DNA from: Humitalea rosea
Lineage (GTDB): Bacteria > Pseudomonadota > Alphaproteobacteria > Acetobacterales > Acetobacteraceae
NCBI RefSeq assembly: GCF_003253705.1
Contig: NZ_QKYU01000003.1
Location: forward strand, 178,342 to 242,341
Direction of reading: 5' to 3'
Length of the DNA: 64,000 nt
In this document: positions 27,331-35,659 of the stretch, one piece after another
How the letters are laid out: each line of letters opens with the position of its first letter
How positions within the stretch are numbered: position 1 is the first letter of the stretch
Program-made: the position numbers and the translations under genes
The notes under the pieces: generated by a model
What the model was told of the DNA's origin: nothing
Database searches by the model: none
What the model saw: the letters and a program-made list of their open reading frames with translations, nothing else

Positions 27331-28323
27331 ATGACACCCCTTGCCGCCCCCATCCGGGTCACCATCCTCGACGATTATTTCGACACGCTGCGCGGCCTGC
27401 CCTGCTTCCAGAAGCTCGCGGGGTTCGAGGTCACGGTCTGGAACGACCATGTCCAGGACACGGAGCGGCTCGCCGAGCGGCTGCGGGACACCGAAGTGCT
27501 GGTGCTGATCCGCGAGCGCACCAAGATCGGCGTGGCCCTGCTGGAGCGGCTGCCGAAGCTGCGGCTGATCAGCCAGCGCAGCGTCTATCCGCATGTCGAT
27601 GTCGCGGCCTGCACCCGGCATGGGGTGATCCTGTCCTCCGACCAGCATCCCGGCACCCCCTCCTATGCCGCGGCCGAGCTGTGCTGGGGGCTGGTGCTGG
27701 CGGCGATGCGGCAGATCCCGCAGCAGATGGCCGCGCTGAAGGCCGGGCAGTGGCAGATCGGCGTCGGCAGCACCTTGCGCGGGCGGACCCTGGGCCTTTT
27801 CGGCTATGGCCGGATCGGGGCGACGGTCGCGGGCTATGGCCGGGCCTTCGGCATGAAGGTGCTGGTCTGGGCGCGGGCGGCGAGCCGGGCGCGGGCGATC
27901 GCCGAGGGCCATGAGGCGGCCCCGGACAAGGCCAGCTTCTTCGCGGCCTGCGATGTCATCTCGTTGCAGATGCGCCTGGTCGATGCCACGCGCGGGATCG
28001 TCACCGCCGAGGATCTGGCGGCCATGCGGCCCGATGCGCTGCTGGTGAACACCAGCCGGGCGGGGCTGATCGCGCCGGGCGCGCTGGTGGCGGCCCTACA
28101 GGCCGGGCGCCCCGGCATGGCGGCGGTGGATGTCTATGAGCAGGAGCCGCTGCGCGACACCGCCGAGCCGCTGCTGAACATGCCGCAGGTGATCTGCACG
28201 CCGCATATCGGCTACGTCTCGCGCGACGAATACGAAATCCAGTTCTCCGACATCTTCGACCAGATCACGGCCTACGCCGCCGGGGCGCCGATCCATGTGA
28301 TCAACCCCGAGGTGCTGGGCTGA
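27331..28323 (+). CDS. D-2-hydroxyacid dehydrogenase (NAD-binding)
   Basis: NAD(P)-dependent oxidoreductase of the D-isomer 2-hydroxyacid dehydrogenase family, 330 residues, related to phosphoglycerate and glycerate dehydrogenases. The Rossmann motif is [19 protein letters not shown] near residue 155. The catalytic arginine lies in [11 protein letters not shown] near residue 232, with the Glu in YEQEPL and the His in CTPHIGYVS near residue 288. The substrate is unknown. The ATG at 27331 has GAGGGAG directly upstream. It converges on the VOC gene. Confidence 0.92.
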   Translation: MTPLAAPIRVTILDDYFDTLRGLPCFQKLAGFEVTVWNDHVQDTERLAERLRDTEVLVLIRERTKIGVALLERLPKLRLISQRSVYPHVDVAACTRHGVILSSDQHPGTPSYAAAELCWGLVLAAMRQIPQQMAALKAGQWQIGVGSTLRGRTLGLFGYGRIGATVAGYGRAFGMKVLVWARAASRARAIAEGHEAAPDKASFFAACDVISLQMRLVDATRGIVTAEDLAAMRPDALLVNTSRAGLIAPGALVAALQAGRPGMAAVDVYEQEPLRDTAEPLLNMPQVICTPHIGYVSRDEYEIQFSDIFDQITAYAAGAPIHVINPEVLG

Positions 28324-28326
28324 CCC

Positions 28327-28920
28327 TCACGGGTCCATCGGGAAGCGGAAATCCATCGGCTGCCCCGGCGGGAATTCCCCGGCATAGGCGCGGCGATGCA
28401 GCTCCTCGGTGCTGGCGCCGGCCTTGCGCGCGGCCAGCATCTGCTGCGGATCGACCGGGGCGCCGATGGGATTGGCGGCGAAATCGGGCGAGGTCCTGAT
28501 CCAGTCGCTGGAGGCCGCCCAGTCGCCGAAATTGTCGCATTGCAGCTCGACGCTGTTGCCATCCGGGTCGAGGTAATAGAACGAGGTCGTCAGCCCGTGG
28601 TCGAGCATCATATGCGGCCTGATGCCAAGGCCATCCAGCCGCTCGAAGCTGTCCAGCAGATCATCCAGGCTCGCGTATTCGAAGGCGGAATGATGCATCC
28701 CGGTGTGCAGGATGCGCTCCGGGTCGTCCTTGATCCTGGGCGCGGTCAGCAGCGCGATGCGATGGTTGGCCGCGTCATTGGTGAGCCAGGCGCCGCCGGG
28801 AAACTGGTGCATGGGCGTGCAGCCGATGACGGTGCCGTACCAGTCGATCATCTCCTGCAAGCGGGTGGTCTTGAGGTTGATGTGGTGGAGCACCGGGATC
28901 TTGATCGGCGGCGTGGGCAT
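28327..28920 (-). CDS. VOC-family protein, extradiol dioxygenase-like
   Basis: Vicinal-oxygen-chelate fold protein, 197 residues, resembling catechol/biphenyldiol extradiol dioxygenases. Candidate metal ligands are His in PVLHHINLKT near residue 12, His in MHHSAFEY near residue 74, and Glu in GNSVELQCD near residue 123, the His-His-Glu triad of the family. The C-terminal 70 residues are an extension without obvious domain. Substrate and even reaction are unproven. It is followed on the other strand by the dehydrogenase, with only 3 bp between their ends. Confidence 0.85.
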   Translation of the reverse strand: MPTPPIKIPVLHHINLKTTRLQEMIDWYGTVIGCTPMHQFPGGAWLTNDAANHRIALLTAPRIKDDPERILHTGMHHSAFEYASLDDLLDSFERLDGLGIRPHMMLDHGLTTSFYYLDPDGNSVELQCDNFGDWAASSDWIRTSPDFAANPIGAPVDPQQMLAARKAGASTEELHRRAYAGEFPPGQPMDFRFPMDP

Positions 28921-28998
28921 CTCCGGGTCTCCTCCAACTCTTGCCTGGACCCTAATTTCCAGCGTTCCGGCCTGTCAACGACCGTGCCGGCGCGCCGC

Positions 28999-29847
28999 TC
29001 AAACCCCGTTGCGGCCTGACGCGAGCCGCGCGGAAACCCAGTCCCAGTCCCGCACGAACACCGTATTCGGGAACCCCGGCCCCTCCCGCCGCGACAGCCG
29101 CCGCGTGGCGGGATCGTAGTCGGCGGCGACGAACCCCGCCGCCAGCATCAGCCCATGCAGCGTGGCGGCATCCCCGCCCCAGCGCGCGCCATGGCCATTG
29201 GTCTCGACGATCACCGCCCGCAGCGTGGGATCGGCCAGGGTGTTCGGCCCGCCGCGCAGGATCTCGGCCTCATAGCCCTCCACATCCAGCTTCAGCAGCA
29301 AAGGCGCGGGGCCGAGCGCGTCCAGGGTGGTGACGGGCACCTCCTCGGCGGCATCGGTCTCGCCCGGCAGCAGCACCCGGTTGGCCGCACCCCGCCGGCT
29401 GGTGATCCGCAGCCGCCCCGTGGCCGCCCCCAGCGCCACGGCATGGACCGTCACCCGGTCGCCGATCCCGTTCAGCGCGATAGTGTCGGCCAGATGCGGC
29501 AAGGTGCCGGGGGAGGGTTCGACCGCCACCACCTGCGCCCCGCAGACCCCCGCCGCCAGCAGGGTGTAGATCCCGATATTGGCGCCGACATCGGTCATCC
29601 TGTCGCCCGGCCGCAGCAGGTGCAGGCAGAGCATCATCTCGGCCGGATCGGTCAGCCCGACGTAATGCGCCGCGGTCGCCGAGGACAGGCCGCGCCGCAG
29701 CACCAGCCGCGTGCCGCCGATGAAGGGCGCGATCGACGGCATCCCGGTGATGCGGCCGCCGACCTGCCAGCGCAGCATCCGCAGGATCGCGGGCCAGCCG
29801 CCCTGGCGCCAGCAGAACTCCAAAAGCCGGGCGGTGGTGCGGATCAA
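28999..29847 (-). CDS. FkbM-family methyltransferase
   Basis: SAM-dependent methyltransferase of the FkbM type, 282 residues. The SAM-binding loop is TDVGANIGIYTLLAAGVCGA near residue 88, followed by the acidic post-II residue in VVAVEPSP. LLKLDVEGYEAEILRG near residue 190 is the diagnostic FkbM block. FkbM enzymes O-methylate sugars, polyketides or glycans. Its start overlaps the stop of the MBL-fold gene by 4 bp, so it is the last gene of a three-gene minus-strand operon. Confidence 0.9.
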   Translation of the reverse strand: MIRTTARLLEFCWRQGGWPAILRMLRWQVGGRITGMPSIAPFIGGTRLVLRRGLSSATAAHYVGLTDPAEMMLCLHLLRPGDRMTDVGANIGIYTLLAAGVCGAQVVAVEPSPGTLPHLADTIALNGIGDRVTVHAVALGAATGRLRITSRRGAANRVLLPGETDAAEEVPVTTLDALGPAPLLLKLDVEGYEAEILRGGPNTLADPTLRAVIVETNGHGARWGGDAATLHGLMLAAGFVAADYDPATRRLSRREGPGFPNTVFVRDWDWVSARLASGRNGV

Positions 29848-30803
29848 ACCCGCAGATCCACCACCAGGCTCTCGCCGACATCGGGGATGAGAAAGCTCTC
29901 CGGCGCATCCCCGGCCGCGTCGCGCGCCGCGACCAGGCCCTGGGCCGGGGCGTCGATCGCCTCCCGCGTCAGCTTGAAGGTGCCGTGGTGCATGGCGAGC
30001 GCCACGCGGGCCTGGATGGCGTGGCGGGTCGCGACCGCCTCGGTGGGGTCGATATGGACGACCTGCATGAACCAGCGCGGCTCATAGGCCCCGATCGGGA
30101 TCAGCGCCGCGCCGAAGGGGCCGGCCTTTTCGCCGATCTCGGCCAGATGCGCGCCCCAGCCGGTATCGCCGAGAAAGCACAGCCGCCCGCCATCCGCCGT
30201 CTCCAGCGCGAAGCCGCCCCAGAGCGATTTCGCCCGGTCCAGCACCCCGCGCGCCGAAAAATGCCGGGCGGGGAGGTAGGTCGCGCGATGCCCGCCGGGC
30301 AGCGGGTGGGACTGCCACCAGTCCAGCGCCACCGCCCCCGCCACGCCGTTCCGCGCCAGGAAGCGGTCCTGCCCGAGGCCGGTGACGATCAGCGGCGCCT
30401 TGAGCGCCCGCAGGCTCGGCAGATCGAGGTGGTCGTAATGGCCGTGGCTCAGCAGCACGGCGTCGATGCGCGGCAGGGCGGCCAGCGCCAGCCCCGGATC
30501 GCGCACCCGCTTCGGCCCGGCCCAGGAGAGCGGCGAACAGCGCTCGGAAAAGATCGGATCGGTCAGCAGCGCGGTGCCATCGGCGAGGCGGATCAGAAAA
30601 CTCGCATGGCCGATATAGGTGATGGCGGCATGGCCCGGCGGCACGGTCGCGGGCGGCGGCGGGTACGGGCGGTTCTCCACCCGGGCGGGCCAGGGCGCGC
30701 CGCGCCCCTCCCGCATCATCCGGAACACCGCGCCCAGCGTCTGCCCGGCCGGCGAGCCGTCCGGGTTGAGGAAGCGCCCGCCCTGCCGCCGGGCGCCGCT
30801 CAC
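29844..30803 (-). CDS. MBL-fold metallo-hydrolase (NAPE-PLD/UlaG-like)
   Basis: Metallo-beta-lactamase-fold hydrolase, 319 residues. The zinc motif HxHxDH is LLSHGHYDHLDLPSL near residue 112. ITYIGHASFLIRLADGTALLTDPIF near residue 60, FLGDTGWG near 205 and the C-terminal MHHGTFKL near 273 match the N-acylphosphatidylethanolamine phospholipase-D-like branch, suggesting a lipid or phosphodiester substrate. Both ends overlap neighbours (DUF815 upstream, FkbM downstream) by 4 bp, so the three are translationally coupled. Confidence 0.9.
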   Translation of the reverse strand: MSGARRQGGRFLNPDGSPAGQTLGAVFRMMREGRGAPWPARVENRPYPPPPATVPPGHAAITYIGHASFLIRLADGTALLTDPIFSERCSPLSWAGPKRVRDPGLALAALPRIDAVLLSHGHYDHLDLPSLRALKAPLIVTGLGQDRFLARNGVAGAVALDWWQSHPLPGGHRATYLPARHFSARGVLDRAKSLWGGFALETADGGRLCFLGDTGWGAHLAEIGEKAGPFGAALIPIGAYEPRWFMQVVHIDPTEAVATRHAIQARVALAMHHGTFKLTREAIDAPAQGLVAARDAAGDAPESFLIPDVGESLVVDLRV

Positions 30804-31639
30804 GCCGCGACCTGGACCCCGTGGCGCGCGGCCAGATCCAGCACGAATTGCCAGGCGACGCGGCCGGAGCGCGCCCCGCGCCCGACCTGCCAGGCCTGGG
30901 CCTCGCGACGGAGAATCTCGGGATCGACCGTGATGCCGAAGGCCTCGGCATAGGCCGCGACCATGGCGAAATAGGTCGGCTGGTCGCAGTTGTGGAAGCC
31001 GATCCAGAGCCCGAAGCGGTCGGAGAGGGAGACCTTCTCCTCCACCGCCTCGGCGGGGTTGATCGCGGTCGAGGCCTCGTTCTCCATCATGTCGCGCGGC
31101 ATCAGGTGCCGGCGGTTGGAGGTGGCGTAGAACAGCACATTCGCAGGGCGCCCCTCGATGCCACCATCCAGCACGGATTTCAGCGCCTTGTAGTCGGCAT
31201 CCTCGCGCTCGAAGGACAGGTCGTCGCAGAACACCAGGCAGCGCCGGGGCTGGGCGCGGAGATGGTTGAGCAGCTCGGGCAGGGTGCGGATATCCTCCCG
31301 GGCGATCTCGATCAGCGCGACGCTGCCGGCGGGGACCGCGGCATGGGCGGCCTTGACCAGCGAGGATTTGCCGGTGCCCCGCGCGCCCCAGAGCATGGCG
31401 TTGTTGGCCGGCAGGCCGCGGGCGAAGCGCTGGGTGTTCTCGACCAGCAGGCCCTTCTGGCTGTCGATGCCCTTGAGCAGGCCGATCTCGACCGCGGCGA
31501 CGCGGGCGACCGGCACCAGCCGGGCGGGCGAGGGGTGCCAGACGAAGGCATCCGCCCCCTCCGGGGCGGGCGGCGGCGGCGGCGGCGGGGCCAGCCGTTC
31601 GAGCGCTTCTACGATGCGAGTAAGCAAACTGGTGTCCAA
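30800..31639 (-). CDS. DUF815-family AAA+ ATPase
   Basis: AAA+-type ATPase of the DUF815 family, 279 residues. After a proline-rich stretch near residue 20, the P-loop is GARGTGKSSLVKAAH near residue 90 and Walker B is RCLVFCDDLSFE near residue 135. A sensor-like block VLFYATSNRRHLMPRD lies near residue 170. Function is poorly known. In many alphaproteobacteria the gene lies divergently beside yajC, as here (80-bp gap). Its stop overlaps the MBL-fold gene. Confidence 0.9.
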   Translation of the reverse strand: MDTSLLTRIVEALERLAPPPPPPPAPEGADAFVWHPSPARLVPVARVAAVEIGLLKGIDSQKGLLVENTQRFARGLPANNAMLWGARGTGKSSLVKAAHAAVPAGSVALIEIAREDIRTLPELLNHLRAQPRRCLVFCDDLSFEREDADYKALKSVLDGGIEGRPANVLFYATSNRRHLMPRDMMENEASTAINPAEAVEEKVSLSDRFGLWIGFHNCDQPTYFAMVAAYAEAFGITVDPEILRREAQAWQVGRGARSGRVAWQFVLDLAARHGVQVAA

Positions 31640-31719
31640 GGCGAGATTTCCAGGATTGACGGATAAGGCCCGGAGGCTAGGTTCCGCCGCAAATCACCAC
31701 AAGCCGGAGCGCCTTACTC

Positions 31720-32064
31720 ATGTTCATCTCGCCTGCCTATGCCCAGGATGCCGCCGGTGGCGCCGGCGGGATGGTGATGCAATTGGCACCACTTATCCTC
31801 ATTTTCGTCGTCTTCTACTTCCTGCTGATCCGCCCGCAGCAGAAGAAGATGAAGGAGCACCGCGCCATGCTCGGCACGCTCAAGCGCAACGACCGGGTGA
31901 TCACCGCCGGCGGCCTGGTCGGGCGAATCGCCTCGGTCAAGGAAGGCTCGGATGAGATCGAGGTCGAGATCGCGCCGAATGTGAAGGTGTCGGTCGTGCG
32001 CGGCACGATTTCCAGCGTGGTCCGGCCCGAGGCCGCCAACGACGCGGCGCCGACCAAGGCATGA
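31720..32064 (+). CDS. yajC: Preprotein translocase subunit YajC
   Basis: Single-pass membrane accessory subunit of the SecDF-YajC complex, 114 residues. The membrane helix spans about residues 18-43 (MVMQLAPLILIFVVFYFLLI), followed by RPQQKKMKEHRAML and the NDRVITAGGLVGRI block typical of YajC. secD and secF normally follow at once, but here the next gene, overlapping by ATGA, is an unrelated secreted protein. Confidence 0.95.
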   Translation: MFISPAYAQDAAGGAGGMVMQLAPLILIFVVFYFLLIRPQQKKMKEHRAMLGTLKRNDRVITAGGLVGRIASVKEGSDEIEVEIAPNVKVSVVRGTISSVVRPEAANDAAPTKA

Positions 32065-32516
32065 GGATGCGGCGCTGGCTGCTCGCGGGGGTGCTCCTGG
32101 CGGGCACGGCCGCGGCGGCGGTGCCGGAGGACGAGTCCCCGGAGGACGAGTCTTATGTCGGCCGGCCGCTGCTGGCGCTGGTCAGCTACCCGAACCTGCC
32201 CTCGCTGCTGCGGCAGGTCTCGGGCGGGCAGCAAGGTGCCATGGCGCGCGCGGTGCGCTTCGACGGGCCGGGGCTTGAGCTGACGGCGGGGCGCTACCTC
32301 AACAGCTATGCCTGCGCGCCCAAAGGCTGCGCCGAGGATGGCGTCTTCCTCGCCTATGACACGGAGGAAGGGCGGATCTTCCTGATGCTGGTGCGGGAGG
32401 GGTCTATGGTGATCCAGGTGCCGCCGCGCCGCGCGCCCTGGCCGGATGTGCTGGAGGCGCGGGTCGCGGCCTTTGGCGCCGCTCCCGGAAGCCTGACCTA
32501 CGCGCCGCCGCCCTGA
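32061..32516 (+). CDS. Small secreted hypothetical protein
   Basis: A 151-residue protein that I do not recognise. It has a signal peptide (RMRRWLLAGVLLAGTAAA, cleavage near AAA-AVPED), followed by a duplicated DESPEDES acidic patch. One cysteine pair (SYACAPKGCAED) could form a disulfide in the periplasm. It is translationally coupled to yajC (ATGA overlap) in the place usually held by secD. It is convergent with sodB. Confidence 0.75.
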   Translation: MRMRRWLLAGVLLAGTAAAAVPEDESPEDESYVGRPLLALVSYPNLPSLLRQVSGGQQGAMARAVRFDGPGLELTAGRYLNSYACAPKGCAEDGVFLAYDTEEGRIFLMLVREGSMVIQVPPRRAPWPDVLEARVAAFGAAPGSLTYAPPP

Positions 32517-32543
32517 GGGCAGCGGCGCGCGGGGCTGTTTGAG

Positions 32544-33182
32544 CTAGGCCGACTGGCCGCTGGCCATGCCGCCCTTCTCCATAAGGCTCTCGACCATTTC
32601 CCAGTTCACCAGCTTGTCCAGGAAGTTCTGGAGGTAGTTCGGGCGAACATTGCGGAAGTCGAGGTAATAGGCGTGCTCCCAGACGTCGGCGCCCAGGATC
32701 GGCGTGCCTTCGCCGGTCGCGATCGGGTTGGAGCCGTTCGGGGTCTTGGTGACCTTCAGCTTGCCGCTGGCATCGAGGATCAGCCAGGCCCAGCCCGAGC
32801 CGAACTGGGTCACGCCGGCCTGCTTGAAGGCTTCCTTGAAGGCCGGCAGGCCGCCGAGGTCGCTCTCGATCTTGGCCGCGATCTTGGCCGGCAGGCTGTC
32901 GCCGCCGCCATTCGGCGTCATCACCTGCCAGAACAGCGTGTGGTTCCAATGCTGGCCGGCCTGGTTCAGCACGGGCAGGCCATCGGCCCCGGCGCGGCCG
33001 GCTTCGGCGACGATGGTCTCCAGGCTCTTGCCGGCGAGGCCCTTGCTCTCGATGAGCCCGTTCAGCGCGGTGACATAGGCGTTGTGGTGCTTGCCGTGAT
33101 GCAGCTCCAGCGTTTCCTGGCACATGCCGGAGGCGGCGAGCGCCGCCGCATCATAAGGCAGGGCGGGCAGGGTGAAGGCCAT
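32544..33182 (-). CDS. sodB: Superoxide dismutase, Fe/Mn type
   Basis: Iron/manganese superoxide dismutase, 212 residues. Metal ligands: His in ETLELHHGKHHNAYV near residue 30, His in QHWNHTLFWQVM near residue 80, and the Asp-His pair of LGADVWEHAYYLDF near residue 168. The Gln in AGQHWNH favours the iron-type subgroup, but metal use cannot be fixed by sequence. The ATG at 33182 (MAFTLPALPYD) matches the family start; upstream in-frame codons are rejected. The 109-bp divergent gap to the next gene must hold the promoter. Confidence 0.95.
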   Translation of the reverse strand: MAFTLPALPYDAAALAASGMCQETLELHHGKHHNAYVTALNGLIESKGLAGKSLETIVAEAGRAGADGLPVLNQAGQHWNHTLFWQVMTPNGGGDSLPAKIAAKIESDLGGLPAFKEAFKQAGVTQFGSGWAWLILDASGKLKVTKTPNGSNPIATGEGTPILGADVWEHAYYLDFRNVRPNYLQNFLDKLVNWEMVESLMEKGGMASGQSA

Positions 33183-33291
33183 GGTCGTTTCTCCGTGACG
33201 GGGGATTGTTCCGAGGTAGGCGGCAGCCATGGAGGCGTCAACCGCGCGGCCATGATGGCGCGGCACCGCCGGGCGAGGTAAGTCGCGGCCC

Positions 33292-34089
33292 ATGGTACAA
33301 GACCTGCCACCCATCATGGGTTTCGCGCGTCGCGTCGATCCCGATCGTTTTTTTGCGACCCTCTTCGCCCCGCCGGCGAAGCGCGACGCGCTCTGCGTCC
33401 TGATCGCCTTCAACCATGAGCTGGCACGGGCGCGGGAGGCGGCGAGCCATCCGATGGCCGCCCTCATCCGGCTGCAATGGTGGCGGGATGCGCTGGAGGA
33501 AGCCGCCAGCGGCCAGCCGCCGCGCCGGCATGAGGTCGCCGAGCCGCTGCATGCGCTGATCCGGGCCGGCACCCTCTCCGCCGCCGAACTCACCGCTTTG
33601 GTCGATGCGCGGGAGGCCGAGGTCGCCGAGGAGGGCATCCCGACCGAGCCCGCCTTGCAGGCCTATCTCCGCGCCGGGGCGGGCGGGCTCGCGGTGGCGA
33701 TGGGCCGCGTGCTCGGCGTGCCGGGCGCGGCGCTGCCGGGGGTGCAGGCCCTTGGCGCGGGCTATGGGCTGGCGGGGGTGCTGCGCAGCGTCGCCGCCCA
33801 TGCGGCACAAGGGCGCTGCCTGCTGCCGCTGGACGCGCTGGCCGCCCACGGGCTCTCGCCCGAGGCGGTGATCGCCGATCCCACGGCCGCCGCCCCGGTG
33901 GTGCAAGCGCTGGCGCGGGCGGGGCTGGCGGCGCTGCCGCGCGCGCGCGTGCCCTCGGCGGCGGCCCTGCCCGGGGTGCTGGCGCGGCGGGACCTCGCGC
34001 GGCTGGCGGCGGGCCAGGCGGTGCCGGTGCCGCGCGGGTTCGGCGACCGGCTGGCGATGGTCTGGGCGGGGCTGCGCGGCCGGGGCTGA
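33292..34089 (+). CDS. Squalene/phytoene synthase-family protein, NDUFAF6-like
   Basis: A 265-residue protein of the isoprenyl-synthase fold, most like the mitochondrial complex I assembly factor NDUFAF6. The segment LIAFNHELARAREAASHP near residues 38-55, followed by RLQWWRDALEEA, aligns with the NDUFAF6 pattern FNxELAxx...RxQFW. The Asp-rich DDxxD motif of true phytoene/squalene synthases is absent there, so catalysis is doubtful. In alphaproteobacteria this gene often lies downstream of yajC-secDF. Here it still lies close to yajC, but secDF is gone and sodB intervenes. Confidence 0.8.
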   Translation: MVQDLPPIMGFARRVDPDRFFATLFAPPAKRDALCVLIAFNHELARAREAASHPMAALIRLQWWRDALEEAASGQPPRRHEVAEPLHALIRAGTLSAAELTALVDAREAEVAEEGIPTEPALQAYLRAGAGGLAVAMGRVLGVPGAALPGVQALGAGYGLAGVLRSVAAHAAQGRCLLPLDALAAHGLSPEAVIADPTAAAPVVQALARAGLAALPRARVPSAAALPGVLARRDLARLAAGQAVPVPRGFGDRLAMVWAGLRGRG

Positions 34090-34093
34090 GGCC

Positions 34094-34993
34094 TCAATTC
34101 CCCCGCGCCGCCAGATGCGCGTGCAGCCGGTCGATCACCCAGCGCCCGGCGGGCCCCGGCGGCCGGCCGCGCTGATAGACCGCATGCAGCTGCATGGTGA
34201 AGCCTTCCTGCTCGGTCAGCCGCAGCCGCGTCAGCGCGCCGCTTTTCAGATGCGGCGCCACCATATGCAGCGGCATGTTGCACCAGCCGAAGCCGTTCAG
34301 CAGGAACACCATCCGCGCATTCATGTCGGCGAACCGCCAGACCACCGAGCTGACCACGCCGCGCGACCAGTCATCCGTGGTCATCGCATCGGTCAGCACG
34401 AGCTGCACATGCGAGGAGATCTCCTGCCGCGTGATCAGCCCCGGCAGCGTGGCCAGGGGATGGCTGGAGGCGACCACGGGCACCAGCGGGACCTCCAGCA
34501 GGAACTCCGCCTCCAGATCCGTGGCCTGGGTCAGCTCCAGCGGGAAGATCGCAAGCTCCACCGTGCCGGCGCGCAGATACCGCTCGGGTGCGGCGATGCC
34601 GCCGGTCAGCAGGCGCACCGGCAATTCGGGGAAGCGCTGCTGCAACTCCCGCAGCACCGCCATCCCGATATCCTGCGGCAGCAACTGGCCGATGGCGATG
34701 GCCAGCTCCGCCTCCAGCCCCTTGGAGATGCTCTCGGCGCGGCCGCGCAGCATGTCCGCCCCGGCGATGACGCGCCGCGCGTCGGCCACCAGGGCACGGC
34801 CCGCATGGGTCAGGCGCGGCTTCTTCTCGCGGCGGTCGAACAGGGCGAGGCCGAGGGTGACCTCCAGCGTCTGGATCGACTGGCTGATCGCCGACTGCAC
34901 CCGCTGGAGCTGCTTGCCCGCGCCGGTGAAGCTGCCGCTATCGGCGACGGCGAGGAAGATGCGGAGCTGGTCGAGGGTGAGGGCGTCGATCAT
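34094..34993 (-). CDS. LysR-family transcriptional regulator
   Basis: LTTR regulator, 299 residues. The N-terminal helix-turn-helix is LTLDQLRIFLAVADSGSF then AGKQLQRVQSAISQSIQTLE (residues 5-50). The remainder is the two-lobed effector domain. The ATG at 34993 is chosen because the MIDALTLDQLRIF start is canonical and leaves a T-N11-A box 20 bp upstream. An in-frame ATG at 35107 would place the operator inside the gene. It is divergent from a pair of small secreted protein genes, its most likely targets along with itself. Confidence 0.93.
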   Translation of the reverse strand: MIDALTLDQLRIFLAVADSGSFTGAGKQLQRVQSAISQSIQTLEVTLGLALFDRREKKPRLTHAGRALVADARRVIAGADMLRGRAESISKGLEAELAIAIGQLLPQDIGMAVLRELQQRFPELPVRLLTGGIAAPERYLRAGTVELAIFPLELTQATDLEAEFLLEVPLVPVVASSHPLATLPGLITRQEISSHVQLVLTDAMTTDDWSRGVVSSVVWRFADMNARMVFLLNGFGWCNMPLHMVAPHLKSGALTRLRLTEQEGFTMQLHAVYQRGRPPGPAGRWVIDRLHAHLAARGN

Positions 34994-35012
34994 GGCGCCT
35001 AACCTATCACAA

Positions 35013-35025
35013 TAACCGATCGGTA
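35013..35025 (+). promoter_or_regulatory. LysR-type T-N11-A box
   Basis: TAACCGATCGGTA has the T-N11-A form with a perfect palindromic core ACCGATCGGT (35015-35024). It lies 20 bp upstream of the LysR start and 97 bp before the divergent gene, the usual place of an LTTR recognition site. Function is inferred from position. Confidence 0.6.
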
Positions 35026-35121
35026 TCATCAGTTTTTCAGCGGCTGAACCGATGGATGCGGCGCCCATATTGGATGACAGACGGACCGAGAGGCCCCTCC
35101 CAACCAAAAGGACACTGAATT

Positions 35122-35499
35122 ATGGCTCGCTTCACCCTTCGCAGTCTGACCGCCGCCGCCGCTGTTGCCGTGGCCCTCGCTGCCCCCTTCGCCGCCGCCC
35201 AGGCCGAGGAAGTCTCCGTCTCCTATCCGCGCACCATCGGCAGCGGTGAGTCGCAGATGATCGACTACGGCCCCGGCGCGCAGGGCAACGTCGTGGGCGG
35301 TGGCGCCGTGGCCACCAGCGGCACCGGCGAGAACGCCAAGATCACCTACTTCGATCAGAGCGTGGTCCAGCAGCCCCGTCCGGGCCTGGTGCCCGTGACC
35401 ATCGGCTCGGGCGAGGATTCCGAGACCGTGTGGGTCCCGGCCGGCATGCATCCGAGCGTCGTGGCCCTGCTGGGCGCGAGCAGCGGCAACCCCGGCTGA
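35122..35499 (+). CDS. Small secreted protein, copy 1 of a tandem paralogous pair
   Basis: A 125-residue exported protein of unknown function. The signal peptide (FTLRSLTAAAAVAVALAAPF, cleavage near AQA-EEVSV) is followed by a short mature domain of about 95 residues. That domain contains SYPRTIGSGESQMIDYGPG, GGGAVATSGTGENAKITY, and QPRPGLVPVTIGSGEDSETVW. The sequence TIGSG occurs twice, hinting at an internal duplication. No cysteines are present. The next gene is a clear paralogue. A LysR-type box lies in the divergent intergenic region, and a 14-bp perfect hairpin follows the stop. I do not recognise the family. Confidence 0.8.
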   Translation: MARFTLRSLTAAAAVAVALAAPFAAAQAEEVSVSYPRTIGSGESQMIDYGPGAQGNVVGGGAVATSGTGENAKITYFDQSVVQQPRPGLVPVTIGSGEDSETVWVPAGMHPSVVALLGASSGNPG

Positions 35500-35521
35500 G
35501 CCTAGCCGTCCTGTCTCGTGA

Positions 35522-35553
35522 ATGGGGCGGCATCCAACCGGATGCCGCCCCAT
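35522..35553 (+). terminator. 14-bp perfect hairpin between the paralogues
   Basis: Arms 35522-35535 (ATGGGGCGGCATCC) and 35540-35553 pair perfectly around an AACC loop. There is no T-tract after it, so it may be an mRNA 3'-end stabiliser or a Rho-assisted stop rather than a classic intrinsic terminator. Confidence 0.6.
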
Positions 35554-35659
35554 CGCGGCCGATCTGTCAGACCATGCGTTCGATGGCTGACGCGTCGATC
35601 GAAGGCTTCACATCGACAGACGGTGCCGACAGGCCCGTCCGCACCCGAGGACACCCCTT

